Shown piece by piece: positions 32,074 to 42,600 of a stretch of DNA of 64,000 nucleotides. The notes under the pieces are model-generated. The model saw only the letters and a list, made by a program, of their open reading frames with translations. It was not told the DNA's origin and ran no database searches. Source of the stretch: Micractinium sp. NFX-FRZ (lineage: Eukaryota; Chlorophyta; Trebouxiophyceae; Chlorellales; Chlorellaceae). Made by a program: the position numbers and the translations under genes. Location: contig JAPTJF010000274.1 in the NCBI GenBank assembly GCA_029339195.1, positions 1 to 64,000 of the forward strand. Reading direction: 5' to 3'. The stretch's first letter is position 1, and the number at the start of each line of letters is the position of its first letter.

Positions 32074-35000
32074 TCACCGCTTGCGCCGCATCGTCATCCC
32101 GCCCCCAGGGTGGTGTGCTGCCTCTGGGTCTTCCGGGTCCTCCAACTCATGCCCCCAAATCAGCCACTCGTGGCTGTAGTGCTCGCGAATGAATGCCAGC
32201 ACAGTCCTGCGCCACATGGGGCGGGCGGTGCAGCAGGGGAGGGTATAGTTCAAGGGGCAGTTGGGGTCGAGGCCCGCGCAAGCCTGTGTAGTGCGGCCTG
32301 AGTGGCAGGCGGCACAGGGGTAGTGTGAGCCAGGACACAGCCCAGTTGAACCAGTCGTTGGGAGCAGCACAGGCACAGCGAAGCCACCAAACACAGTAGG
32401 GCACAGCACAGCACGCCATGCCCAGCCTCGCTCAGCACAGCACAGCGCAGCACGTTACAGCATGGCACAGCACGGCGCACGCACTTGCTGCCTGTGAAGG
32501 TGCCAAAGTGGTCGTCGGTGAAGAGCACCTGCAAGGGGGTGGGAGAGCAAGAGGCACAGCATCGCAGGAGAGTGGGCCGGCAAGGCTAAGTGGGCCTGGA
32601 GGCAGGCAACCGCAAGCTGCTGCAGCCAGCGCAGGTGAGCGGGCAGGCACACAGGCAAGGAGCGGGCATGGGCCGCCATCAGCACCGCAGCCCCCGCCAC
32701 TGCGACGCACCAACTGCAGCAGCAGGAGCCTGTTGGGTAATTCAAGGAGGATACTGGGCCAGGAAGACCAAACCACACCCAGAACCATGCTCACTCGCAA
32801 ACCACACCCAACACCAGCCTAGCTGTGCACCTCATCGGCCTGCAGCTCCACTGATTGCAGCGCCGAGTCGGTGATTGCATCCAGCGCCTCCCTCAGCGTG
32901 CCGTGGCCGGCCGCCAGCACCAGGCACGTCCTGCGGGCGGGCGGGGGGCGGGGGCAGGGGTTGGCAGCACCAGTGGGTGTGGTGGGCAGCAGTGAGCCTG
33001 GCGAGCAAGCGGACACGGAAGACGCGCTGTGCGCTGCGCATGCTGCCAGCCACCCCACCCGCCCGCCAGCACTTGCTTTGCTGCCCCCGCGGCCCAGCGC
33101 ACCGCATCCGTGCCTCCGCTGCCTCCTCGTCCTCCTCTTCTTCCGGTGGCTCTGCCGGCGGGTCGCATGTCACCGAGATGAGCAGGTGGGTGGCGGCGTG
33201 CAGGAACTGGTGCAGGAAGAGGGCGGGGCGGTTGAGCGGGTAGTCGTCGTTGCGGTGGAACTGGATGGTCAGGGAGCGGGTGGCGGGCGGCGGGCCAGGC
33301 GCTGTGCAGGCAGCGCCAGGGCCGCCGTCAGCGCCGCCTTCAATGCCGCCAACAGCGCCGCTGCCTGCACAGCTGCCTGCAGAGGCTCCGCTGCCTCTGC
33401 CCTCCTCGGCAGGTCCCGCCCGCCCGAGGGAGGGCAGCGGGGGCAGCTTGAAGTCAAAGAGGTCGATGTCACTCAGCGCCACCACCCCGCCCTGGGGGCC
33501 CGCAGGCGCAAACAGCGGGCCGGGGCGGGGACGCAGGCACTGCGATGCGACGGGGGGGCAGCAGCAGCGGTGGGGGCCAGAGGGGGCAGTGGTCGGGAGG
33601 CAGCTATCACGCATGCACGCACACACGCACGCCGGCGGCGGAGACCATCGCTCCTCAAACTGCCACTTCACTTCCAGTTTGATGGCATCCCCTGCACCGC
33701 ACCGCACTGCACAGCAGGCCTTCTTCCCCGCCCCCCGGCCACCTCCAGTTTGACGGCATCCCCTGCACCGCACTGCACCACACAGCAGGCCTTCTTCCCC
33801 GCCCCCCGCACCTCCAGCGTGAGAAACTCCACGGTGGGGGGCAGCAGCTCCGCCAGGTCTACCTCCCTGCAGGGGAGGAGGCAGTATCAGATGCTTACCT
33901 AAGACTTTCGTACGGGAGACGCAAGGGGGAGCGGGCGGGCGGCAGAGGGAGGAGCTGTGTGCCGTGGCAGCCCACTGCTTGCACCAAACCAGTCCGCCGA
34001 CCAAGCTTGCACTTTGAGCTGCTACGGTGGGGCGCTGGCTGCACTGCACTTGCATGTGCTGAGGTGGCGCCGCAACGCTAGGCTCTGCTTGAGCGGCGCG
34101 CCCTCGGCACACCTGGAGTAGCGCAGGCCCAGCTCCTTTAGCTGTCCCAGGTGTGCCGGCCTTTCAGCCACAAATCTCAGCACAAGCCTCGCCCTCAAGC
34201 AGCACAGCCCCCCAGCCATGCCAGCAATCCCAGGCGGGCCGGCTGCCTGGCATGAAGCATTGAAGTAGCAAAGCAGGGATACCAGCGATGCCTTGCTCGA
34301 CTGACCACCGATACCTCCTCGGCACACCTGAAGTAGCGCAGGCCCAGCTCTTTGAGCTGCCCCAGGTGTGCCAGGCTGAGGTGGGCATCCCAGCCGTGCT
34401 GCGGGTCTGGGCCCGGCACAAAGGAGGGCCAGTCGTCCCGCTGAGTCACCTCCCCCTCCTCGCGGCACACCCCGCACAGGTCCAGGGAAGTCAGGCTGGG
34501 GGGCAGCTGGCTGCAACAGCGCGGGGGGCGTGGCCGGGGCGGGGTATGGCTCACAGGGGGGAAGGCAGGTGGGCTAGGTAGGGACGACAGGTAGGGATTA
34601 CAAAGCTTGGCTTGCAGAGCGGCTCCCATGGCAGGCTGGCCAGCCTGGCTTGACACGAGTGTGCTGGCCAGGCCGGCAGCGGAGGCGGCGCAGCAGGGGC
34701 AGACACACCAGCGCCGCCCCACATGGGCAGAGGCCGCAGCATGCGTGTGCCCGGCAAGTGCATGTGGCAACCGCATTCCACATGCATGGAGCACCTGCAC
34801 CTTTGCCACTCCGTTTGCCCCCCAGGCCCCCCTGCCGACCTGATAGCCCCCAGGCTCTCCGGCTTGGGCAGCACATAAGCCTCAAGGCGGTGCAGCTCGG
34901 GGAAGGCCTGCGGGCACAGCAGCGGGCACAGCAGGCACAGCGGGGGGTGAGTGAACTTATCCTTCAAAGCGGCGCAGCTCAGGGAAGGCCTGCAGGCACG

Positions 35001-38000
35001 GCAGCATGCACAGCAGTACTGCAGGGCTGAGAAAACTCATCCTCCCAGCTGCTGCGCAGCTCAGGGAAGGCCTGCAGCATGCAGGCACCAGACAGCAAGT
35101 GCGGCAGGTAGGCAGGCAGGCAGGCAGGCAGGGGCGCCAAGCAGCAGCTTGTGTATGCAGGCACTGTTAGGCAGGCGCCCTGGCCGGGCGGGGTGGGTGC
35201 GCACCCCCAGCTGCAGGCCTGTGAACAGGTCCAGCCCCTGCAGCCAGGCCAGGGTGCCGGCGCAGCGCCTCTGGAACTCCTCGTTGTTCAGCAGGGACTC
35301 CAGGTCGGCCTGCTCCACCGCCTCCAGGGAGAGGCCCTCCACCTGGGTAGAAGGTGGGGTGGGACGGGAGGCATGAGGGGGTGGGGGTGGGGCGCAGTAG
35401 GTGCGCAAGGAGAGGCACTCAACTTGAAAGTGACTGGGAGGGGTGGGAGGTAGTACGGAGGGCCGGCGGGCACCAATGCAGGGGCTGCTGAGCAACGCCT
35501 GGGCTGTGCAACAGCCGCCGGTTGCAGGTGTGGATGAGCGGTGGATGCATGAGCACTTGAAGCACAGCGCGGCCCACACCGCTATCTGGCGCTGCGGTAC
35601 GACCCCAGCTTTGAGCACAGCTGCTTTTGCAGCGCCCGGTTCTGAAGCCCTGGCCCACCCATTTCAGGCCCCAGCCTACACACCCCCCTTGGCACACCAG
35701 GCTGCCTGCCTCACCCGCGCCTCGCTCACGAGGTACCCCATCTGCTCGTCGTTCAGCCCGTAGCAGAAGCCCAGCACCTGGACAAAACAAAGACCGGGGA
35801 ACACTCCAGGCACGGGTCAGCAGGAGGGTAGTGCGTGTGTGTGTGTGTGCGCGCACGCATGGGATACCACCGCTTGTCGCTCACCCGTGCGTCAGAAGCC
35901 CAGCGCCTGAGACTGACAAGAGGCAAGACTGGGGGCCAACCGGACAGGCGGACCAGTTCAGGAGCGCTTTTTGCCTGGCCAGCAGCCAGCCTGGCCCCAC
36001 CTGTGGATCATCTGGCTTGTATCGGAACAGGCGCACAGTCACGCCATCAGTCATCCCCAGCTCGTCATCCGTCTCTGCACATGGTGAGCAACATGCGGGA
36101 CCCTTACCATGAGCAACATGTGTAACCCTTACCAAGGTGTAACCCTGACCAAGGTGTGAGTCGATCATTACCCAATCAGGCGTACGCAACAGGGGGCAGC
36201 GCCCATTGAGCGGTTTGTGGACGACCGTGCATGACGTGGCAACCCATCCTGCCATTGCACTGTGGTCACAGGCATGCCTTGCAGTGCCGCTGTGCTGGTG
36301 CTTGGCACAGGTGTGTGCTGCCCTCAGGCAGGCAGGCGCGGGCAGGCAGAAGCAGCGAAAAGAAAAAGAGAAAAATGTGTTCGGGCAGGCCGAAGCAGCA
36401 TGCGGCGGGGCTCACGGATGTCATCTGGGTTGTAGATGCACCCCAGCGAGCGGAAGTGGTGCATCTGGACGTCGGCGGCCAGCGTAACAATGTGGACCGA
36501 CTCCACCACCTCGGGCTGCGGGAGGGAGGAGGGGGAGGCAGGCAGGTGGGTGGGCGAGCTAGAGAGAGGACGGAGGTGGGCAGGGCGGGCAGGAGAGGGG
36601 GCGGCGCAGAAGGCAGTGATGTGAACCGACCCCACCACCTCGGGCTGCGGGGGAGGGGATTTGATATTGCAAACCGCCGCAAAACCATTACTAGTTTTTG
36701 CTACACTAGTTGTTCTAAGGGGAAGGCGAGAGAGGGCGGACCCACAGGCTGGCATGCATCCACACAGCACAGCACAGCACAGCGCAGCACAGCAGCGAGC
36801 CGCATGTCCCACCCAGCACCATTGGTGCCCAGGCACCCATGCCCACAGCACACCCAGGTGCCACAAGAAGCAGGGCATGCTCAGTACAGCCTTCACAGTA
36901 CACAAGGCAAGCTCAACCGCTAGCCTGCCTGCCATCCCCCTGCACCTGGTATTCATCGTGGGGCAGGAGGCGCGCGTGCCGCGCCTCCCGCAGCTCCGGG
37001 GGCGCCAGCACCAGCGCCACCTCCTGGGACACCAACTCCATCTCAGCCACCCGCCCCCGGCTGCAAACAGGGTGGGGTAACAGCGAGCAGGCCAGGCCAG
37101 GGCAGGCCAGGGGGGGTGGACAAGCAGGCCAGGGCAGGCCAGGGCAGGCCCGGACTTATCCTGGCGCGAGTGCAAGTGATGGCCTACTAAAATGACGACA
37201 GCCTGCGAACACTAACCACCCCTGCCCGTCACGTCGTGCCCCCACCCCCACCCCCACCCCCACTGACATGAAGCCGGCGGCCACTTGTCGGAAGAGGTCG
37301 CCATGGGAGCTGCCCTCCGCTGCCAGCACCTCGATGACCGGAGCGTCAATTGTGATGAGCGCCTCAACCTGTGTGAAGAGGCAAAGGGGAAGGGGAAGGG
37401 GGCCAGGAGGGAGGCAAGGCATGGTGCCGTGCGTTAGCAAGCGTGACGTCAGCGCCTCCACCTGTGGGAAAGAGAGGGGGCAGAGGCAAGGGGGGAAGGG
37501 GGAAGGCAAGGCGTGTGGTGCCGTCGCGGTGAGGCAGCAGGGAGGAGCGGGGGAGATGAGGGGGCAGCAGCGCCTCGGAACGACAGGGGCGTCAGTGGTG
37601 GTCAGCGCCTCCACCTGCGGGCGGGAGTCAAAAGAAAGACAGAGGGGATGGGACAAACAAGGCACGGTGCCGCCGTGTGTGTGAGCAAGCACTGCCTCAC
37701 CTGGCTGCACAGCTTGGGCCAGTCCACCAGCAGGCGGCTGCACGCCAGCGTCAGCTCCCGCAGCGCCAGCCCCTCGGGCAGCGCCAGCGGCAGCGCCGCA
37801 AACAGGTTGAGGCTGAGCGTCTCCAGGCTGGCGGGCAGGCGGGAGAGGTCTGCCGAGGCAAAGTGGGAGAGGCTGAGGTGGCGCAGCTGGGTGAGCGGGG
37901 CAAGGACGCGGGAGTGGAAGCGCTCGGGGTCGGTGGCGCCCGAGGCGGTGCCGCCGCCGGCGGCATAGTGGTCGCAGCACAGTTCCAGGGTGTGCAGGCG

Positions 38001-39225
38001 GGGGAAGTGGCGGAACTGCGGAAGGGGCGGGAGGAGGGGGGTAGGGGGTAGGGGGCGGGGGGGCAGGCATGATAGTGGGTAAGGGTACCATTGTATTTAA
38101 GGAGGAAGATGGGGGCGACCCTCCGTGGTGGTGAAGTGGTAGAAGCACAGCTCCAGGCGGGGTGGGTGGCACGGGGAAGTCGGGGGGGTAAAGTGCGGGC
38201 GCGGGGGCAGGAGGGGGCGATGGGAGGAGGGTGACCTGGCGTGCAACCAAGCGGTGCTTTGGTGGGCAGGTGGGTCAGCGGCACACGTGAGGCTGGGCCA
38301 GTGCCAGTGGTTGGTTGCCGCACCGCTCAGCTTCAGCGTGAACTCGTAGCCCACCCTGGCAGCTGCCACACCAAGGGAAAAGGCCACAACACCAATGCGC
38401 GACTTCTTCCCCACCTTTCGCACCCCGCCCCACCACACCTGCGGCCAGCGCCCCGGCACAGACACCGCCACCGCCGCGCCCCACAGCCGCTCCAGCACCG
38501 CTCGGTTGCGGTGCGCAAAGTCTGGGTGTGTGAGCACTTTGTTGATGGGCATGCCTGCTCAGGTGTGGGGCAGATGGGTGGGAGAACGCGTGTTGTGGAG
38601 CGAGGTCCAACGAGCAGGTAGAAGGGAGGCGTTGAGCAAAGCCAGTTATGTGTTGTTGGGCATTACATGCCTGCCAGCAGCTGCCTTCCATCCCAGCGCT
38701 CCTTCCCAACAGGCCCCCGGCACCCCCAGCCAGCACTGCCGCCAGCGAGGCGCCAGCGAGGCGCAGCATGCAGCTCACCCGGGTTGACCTGCAGGTCTGC
38801 CACCGTCATCTTCTGCAGCCAGCGCACTGCCGCCGTGGGCAGTTCCTGCATGTAATCCAAGTTGATGTGCACCGGGGTGGTGGCGGCCGCGTCGCGCCAC
38901 AGCCGGCAGACGAGCGCAAACGAGGAGAGCGGGCGCAGCAGGGCGTAGGCGTCCTGCCGCTCCTCCCCCAGCACGGCGCGCAGCACCAGGCGCAGCACGT
39001 CGATGGGAAGCGCCGCCTGCGGCCGGGGGGAAGGCGGCAGCGGGCAGAGGTGAGCAGCAGCGGTGTGCGAGAGCTGGCGGGTGGCCCCTGGCGGTGGCGG
39101 CAGCGGTGGTCAGGGCGGCGACTCTCAGCGACTAATGCGCAACGCGGCGGGAAGCACCGCATGCAAGCATCGCAGAGAAGCGCGATTGGCTTCGGCGCTG
39201 GCGTGAGCAGGCTGCACCGCACCAT
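32074..39225 (-). CDS. F-box / leucine-rich-repeat-like protein, 17 exons
   Basis: Likely SCF ubiquitin-ligase adaptor. Exons on the minus strand: 39225-39223, 39016-38779, 38554-38439, 38015-37701, 37368-37268, 37060-36946, 36515-36416, 36074-36001, 35777-35715, 35342-35205, 34907-34840, 34510-34328, 33866-33812, 33491-33103, 32930-32831, 32528-32485 and 32206-32074. All phases agree, giving 744 residues. The F-box is at about 2-50 (MAALPIDVLRLVLRAVLGEE, then FALVCRLWRDAAATT). Leu-rich repeat-like segments follow (LHTLELCCDHY, LRHLSLSHFASADLSRLPAS, LETLSLNLFAALPL, LRELTLACSRL), and later blocks such as LTSLDLCGVCREEGE. The C-terminus is basic (GGGMTMRRKR). The start codon is inferred to be the last codon of exon 1, directly before its GTGCGG donor. 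Many introns hold decayed exon-edge copies. An extra open stretch near 38270-38350 (VGYEFTLKLSGAATNHWHWP) may be a skipped or decayed exon. Confidence 0.75.
33672..33811 (-). repeat. Two copies of exon 13 end with donor and intron start (F-box gene)
   Basis: A unit of about 70 bases is repeated on the minus strand. Each contains (A)CTGGAG, then a GTG donor-like start, a GCGGGGAAGAAGGCCTGCTG block and GTGCAGGGGATGCC. The exon edge lies at 33812, and its copies lie at 33743 and 33672 (offsets 69 and 71). Confidence 0.85.
34095..34165 (-). repeat. Copy of exon 12 end and donor (F-box gene)
   Basis: On the minus strand GCACACCTGGGACAGCTAAAGG, continuing to GGCCTGCGCTACTCCAG and GTGTGCCGAG, repeats the real exon 12 end. 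That end reads AHLGQLKELGLRYF with donor GTGTGCC, at 34328. The copy ends at 34113, 215 bases downstream in the transcript. Confidence 0.9.
34966..35095 (-). repeat. Two copies of exon 11 acceptor and start (F-box gene)
   Basis: Exon 11 starts at 34907 with CAG then GCCTTCCCCGAGCTGCACCG. Copies start at 34989 and 35072 with CTGCAG then GCCTTCCCTGAGCTGCGC. Offsets are 82 and 83 bases, almost an exact period. Confidence 0.9.
35396..35432 (-). repeat. Decayed copy of exon 10 start (F-box gene)
   Basis: Minus strand TTGAGTGCCTCTCCTTGCGC after CTTTCAAG resembles the true GTGGAGGGCCTCTCCCTGGAGG after CTACCCAG at 35342. The AG acceptor is changed to AAG with a T. Confidence 0.6.
35875..35915 (-). 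repeat. Shortened copy of exon 9 (F-box gene)
   Basis: Minus strand CTCAG then GCGCTGGGCTTCTGA, then CGCACGGGTGAGCG, keeps both edges of exon 9 (GTGCTGGGCTTCTGCTAC ... GCGCGGGTGAGGC) with the middle missing. Confidence 0.6.
36615..36655 (-). repeat. Copy of exon 7 start (F-box gene)
   Basis: Minus strand CCGCAG then CCCGAGGTGGTGGGGTCGGT at 36644 repeats the real exon start at 36515 (CCGCAG then CCCGAGGTGGTGGAGTCGGT). The offset is 129 bases. Confidence 0.85.
37430..37625 (-). repeat. Two copies of exon 5 acceptor and start (F-box gene)
   Basis: The real exon 5 starts at 37368 (ACACAG then GTTGAGGCGCTCATCACAAT). Copies start at 37461 (CCACAG then GTGGAGGCGCTGACGTCACG) and at 37614 (CCGCAG then GTGGAGGCGCTGACCACCAC). 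The latter still reads VEALTTTDAPVV against the real VEALITIDAPVI. Confidence 0.9.
38118..38165 (-). repeat. Decayed copy of exon 4 start (F-box gene)
   Basis: Minus strand CCGCCTGGAGCTGTGCTTCT, reading PRLELCFYHFTTT, resembles the true PRLHTLELCCDHYAAGG start of exon 4 near 37990. The acceptor is not preserved. Confidence 0.55.
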
Positions 39226-39685
39226 GATGGCGGCGTCGGGAGAAGAGACGGTCGCTAGAGCAAGTATGCGCTATTTATGCGAGCCAACAGTCCGCCTGGA
39301 ACAGAAATAGATATGCGGCGGCGCCCGCTCTTCTGGCCTGTCAGCTGTCCTGCCCGCCTGCCCCGGCCTGCCCTGCCATGCTTGCCGCCAGCAACCAATC
39401 ATGCAGTTCACGTCTTGTTACAAATCAAAGTCAATTTAGCTTGAACAGGCAGAAGACAAGAGAGCAGGGAAGAGGAGCGAAGGGACAGGTAGCAACAGAT
39501 GGAGAGCAAAACACAAACGCCGAGGGGAGGGGTGGGTACCAGCCTGCGGGCAGGGTGCAAGGCTCTGCAGGCATGGGCTGCCCACCCGTGCCGCTGGCTG
39601 GCGCCCAAGGTGCCATGCCGGCATTCAGGCTGCATCGTACAGCTGGTTGGGTGCGCCCCAGGTTGTAATCGCGGCAGCACCATAA
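39226..39685. other. Short intergenic region between tandem minus-strand genes
   Basis: Contains the leader of the 17-exon F-box gene and the 3' untranslated end of the SOF1 gene. The two minus-strand genes are only about 460 bases apart. No further gene is seen. Confidence 0.5.
39418..39422 (-). promoter_or_regulatory. Putative polyadenylation signal TGTAA (SOF1 gene)
   Basis: TTACA on the + strand is TGTAA on the minus strand, 264 bases after the SOF1 stop codon. Confidence 0.5.
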
Positions 39686-42600
39686 TCACTCGATCTCCGC
39701 AACCACCTTCTTCTTGCGGGCAGGCTTGATCTTGACGGCGCCGGGCGCGCTGCACGGGCGGCGCGGGGGAAGGGTGGGTTGGGGAGGTGATGGGAGGCCA
39801 CGCGGTGATCAGGCAGCACAGCGCACAGCACGCACCGCTCCGGCGACTACCAACTGGCGTGAGCATCCTCAGGCACGGCAGTGCGCATTGGCTCTGCGCA
39901 CAGCTCACCTCCCACCCCTCCCTGCTCCTGACCCAATGAAAGCAGCCAGTGAGGCGTCCCATTGGCAGCTGCGTAGCACTGCTGGCAGCGCCAGCATGCC
40001 CCTGCCCCTGCCTCTATGACCGCCACCTGCCTCCAGCCACACACACCTCCAAACCCCGTCTCGTCCCTCCTCCCTCCCCCACCTGTGCGCGATGCGGTGC
40101 TGCGTCTTGCGCCGCTCCGAGTCCGTCTGCACCCGCCGAATCTTGTGGGCCTTGTAGATGGGCGCGGGCAGGTGGCGGTGGCGTGCGATGCGCGCGACCT
40201 CGGGCAGGTGCTTGTGCCGCTCGATGAGCGCCTTGTTGTACTGCTGCGCCTTGCGCTCACGCGGCAGCAGCGTGCCCAGCTGCTCGCTCGCATTGGCCTT
40301 CCACATGCGCACGTTCATGTCGTCAGAGCCTGCGGGGAGGAGGGGCGCGAAGCACAGGTTGGATGATTGCACACAAGACGAACGCAGAGGCATTCCCATG
40401 TGCAGGAGCCTGCACGAAGGAGGGGCGCGGCGGGTGGGGACAGAGGTCAGTCGGTCAGACAAAGGGATGAGTGTGCATGGGACGAAAGCAGACACAGCCT
40501 GCGCCAGCGGAGGGGGGGAGGGAGGGGGCGAAGGAGGGGCACCGGGGGCGGGGTGGCGTGGGGTGGGCAGAGCGGGAGGGCAAGCAGCAGGGAGGCCAGG
40601 AGGGGCGAGGTGGAGCAGAGCCCACAGGCACAGTTTCAATAACCACACGCTGGTAGTGTGGCCAATACACAAAGATCTCATACAATGCCTCCGGCAGTCC
40701 CTGCACCCCCTGGGTCACACACTTACCCGAGAAAACGCATAAATCAACTTGTAAAATGCCCCAGGCAGTCACCCCGCCCTGTGCCCCCCTGGGCCCGCCC
40801 CTCACCCACCCACCGGAGAAGACGTAAGTGCCGTCGCCGCTGAAGCGCACCGCAAACACGCGCTGCATGCGCTTGGTGTGGTACACGTCGCGCGAGTGGC
40901 CGCCGTTGAAGGTGAACAGGCGCACTGCAGGGGCGCACGCACAGGGGGCCAGGCGGGGGGGCAAGGTGTGGGTGCACATCGCGGGTGTCTCCGTCATTGA
41001 CAATGCAGAGGCGCACAGTGCGAAGAAGGGAAGGCAGGGTGACGTGGGGCGAAGGTAAGCAGGGTGAGGCTGCCAGCTGCAGCAGCCCTTTCATGCGCAG
41101 CAGCCTGTGCGCAGCCCCTGCCACCGGCAGAGCTTCCCGCCTGCCACATGCCCACGGCTGACTGGTCCCAGCAGCCTGCCAGCAACCCCTCTCGTCGTCA
41201 GCAAGCACAGCACACCCACCGCTGCTGCTTCGGCCCGCACCCTCAGCCCCGCCCCCAGCCAACGCATGCTCTCCCCCCGCCACCTCCCCTCCTGGCTTCC
41301 CCCTCCCCGCCGCACCTGACCGGTCGTACGACCCCGCCACAAACTCGCGCCCCGTGGGGGAGTAGTCGACATCCATGACCGCCGACACAAAGTCGCGGTG
41401 CACGCAGGAGGCGGAGGCGAGGCGGCGCATGTCGTAGGTGTACAGGCAGCAGTCCTCGTTGGCGGCTGCGCAGGGGGGAGGGGGCAGCGTGGGAGGGGCG
41501 AGAAGCGGTGGGTGGGGGAGGGAGGAATGGTGGGTGGGGGAGGGCTGGCAGGTGTGGGGCAGGAGCACAGAACGTGCCTGTGCTTCGTGCTTTGCGGCAC
41601 GGCACAGCGCAGCGCAGCACGGCGTAGCATAGGCATAGCGAAGCACAGAGCAGCGCAGTGCAGCATAGGCATAGCGAATCGCAGCGCAGCGCGGCGCAGC
41701 ACAGCGTGCGCAGCGCACCCGTGAAGTTGAAGGCCTCCATCGGGTTCCAGGCAATTGCGTTGGTCTTGGTCTGCACGGGGAGCGCGGCACACCAGGCGCG
41801 CGTTTCATGGGAAACACGAGTAAGCATTGTGCAGGGGTGCCAGGCAATTTTGCATGGCTTGGTCTGGTCGGCTGATGCGCCTGCTCCCCCACATCCCGCC
41901 CCCACCCCCTGCCCTTTGCCCCTCCCTGCACGGCACCGCCCATCGGCCCACCTGCAAAAGGTTTTCTCCAATCTAATTCATTTTAAAATGCATCGGCCCA
42001 CCTGCATGACCAGCTTGCGGATGGGCGTGGACTGGCGGAGGTCGTAGAGGGCGATGCCTCGGTCGCTGCCCGTGGTGGCAAACACGTCGGGCTCTGCGGG
42101 GTTGAAGCGCACTGCACATGGTGACAAGGGAGGGGAGGGAGGGGAGGGGGAGGGAGGAGGGGAGGGAGGATGAGACAGGGGAGCCAGGCGGGCATGCAGG
42201 CCCGGCTGCCTGTGCCAGCTCACCGCGCTCCTTTCGTGCCCCGTCTCGGCCCTGTCCCACCTGCCCCACTCCCCTCCCGGCCCCACCCGACATCATGTTC
42301 TCTGCCCGCCCACGAGCAGGCCTGCCCTCCTTTGCAGACTCTGTACCCCTCGGCCATCTCCCCCACCTGACATCACCATGCCCGGCCCCGGACACGTCCC
42401 CTGCCATCACGGCACCTCTGCGCCCCCTCCCTGCCCCACCTGACGTCATGGTATCCGCCCCCCACGAGAAGGTCTGCACCGACTCGGCGCGCTCGTGGTC
42501 CCACACCTCCACCGCCGCCCCTGCCGTGGCAAACTGGGGGCGGTCCCAATGGTGATCCACCGACCGGAAGGCGTACCTGGGTGGGGGCAGAGTGGGAGGG

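Noticed and set aside
32871..33902. 343-codon plus-strand open frame over the 17-exon F-box gene
   Set aside because: Antisense to exons 13-15, which join in phase and show family-like sequence. The plus-strand product is low-complexity.
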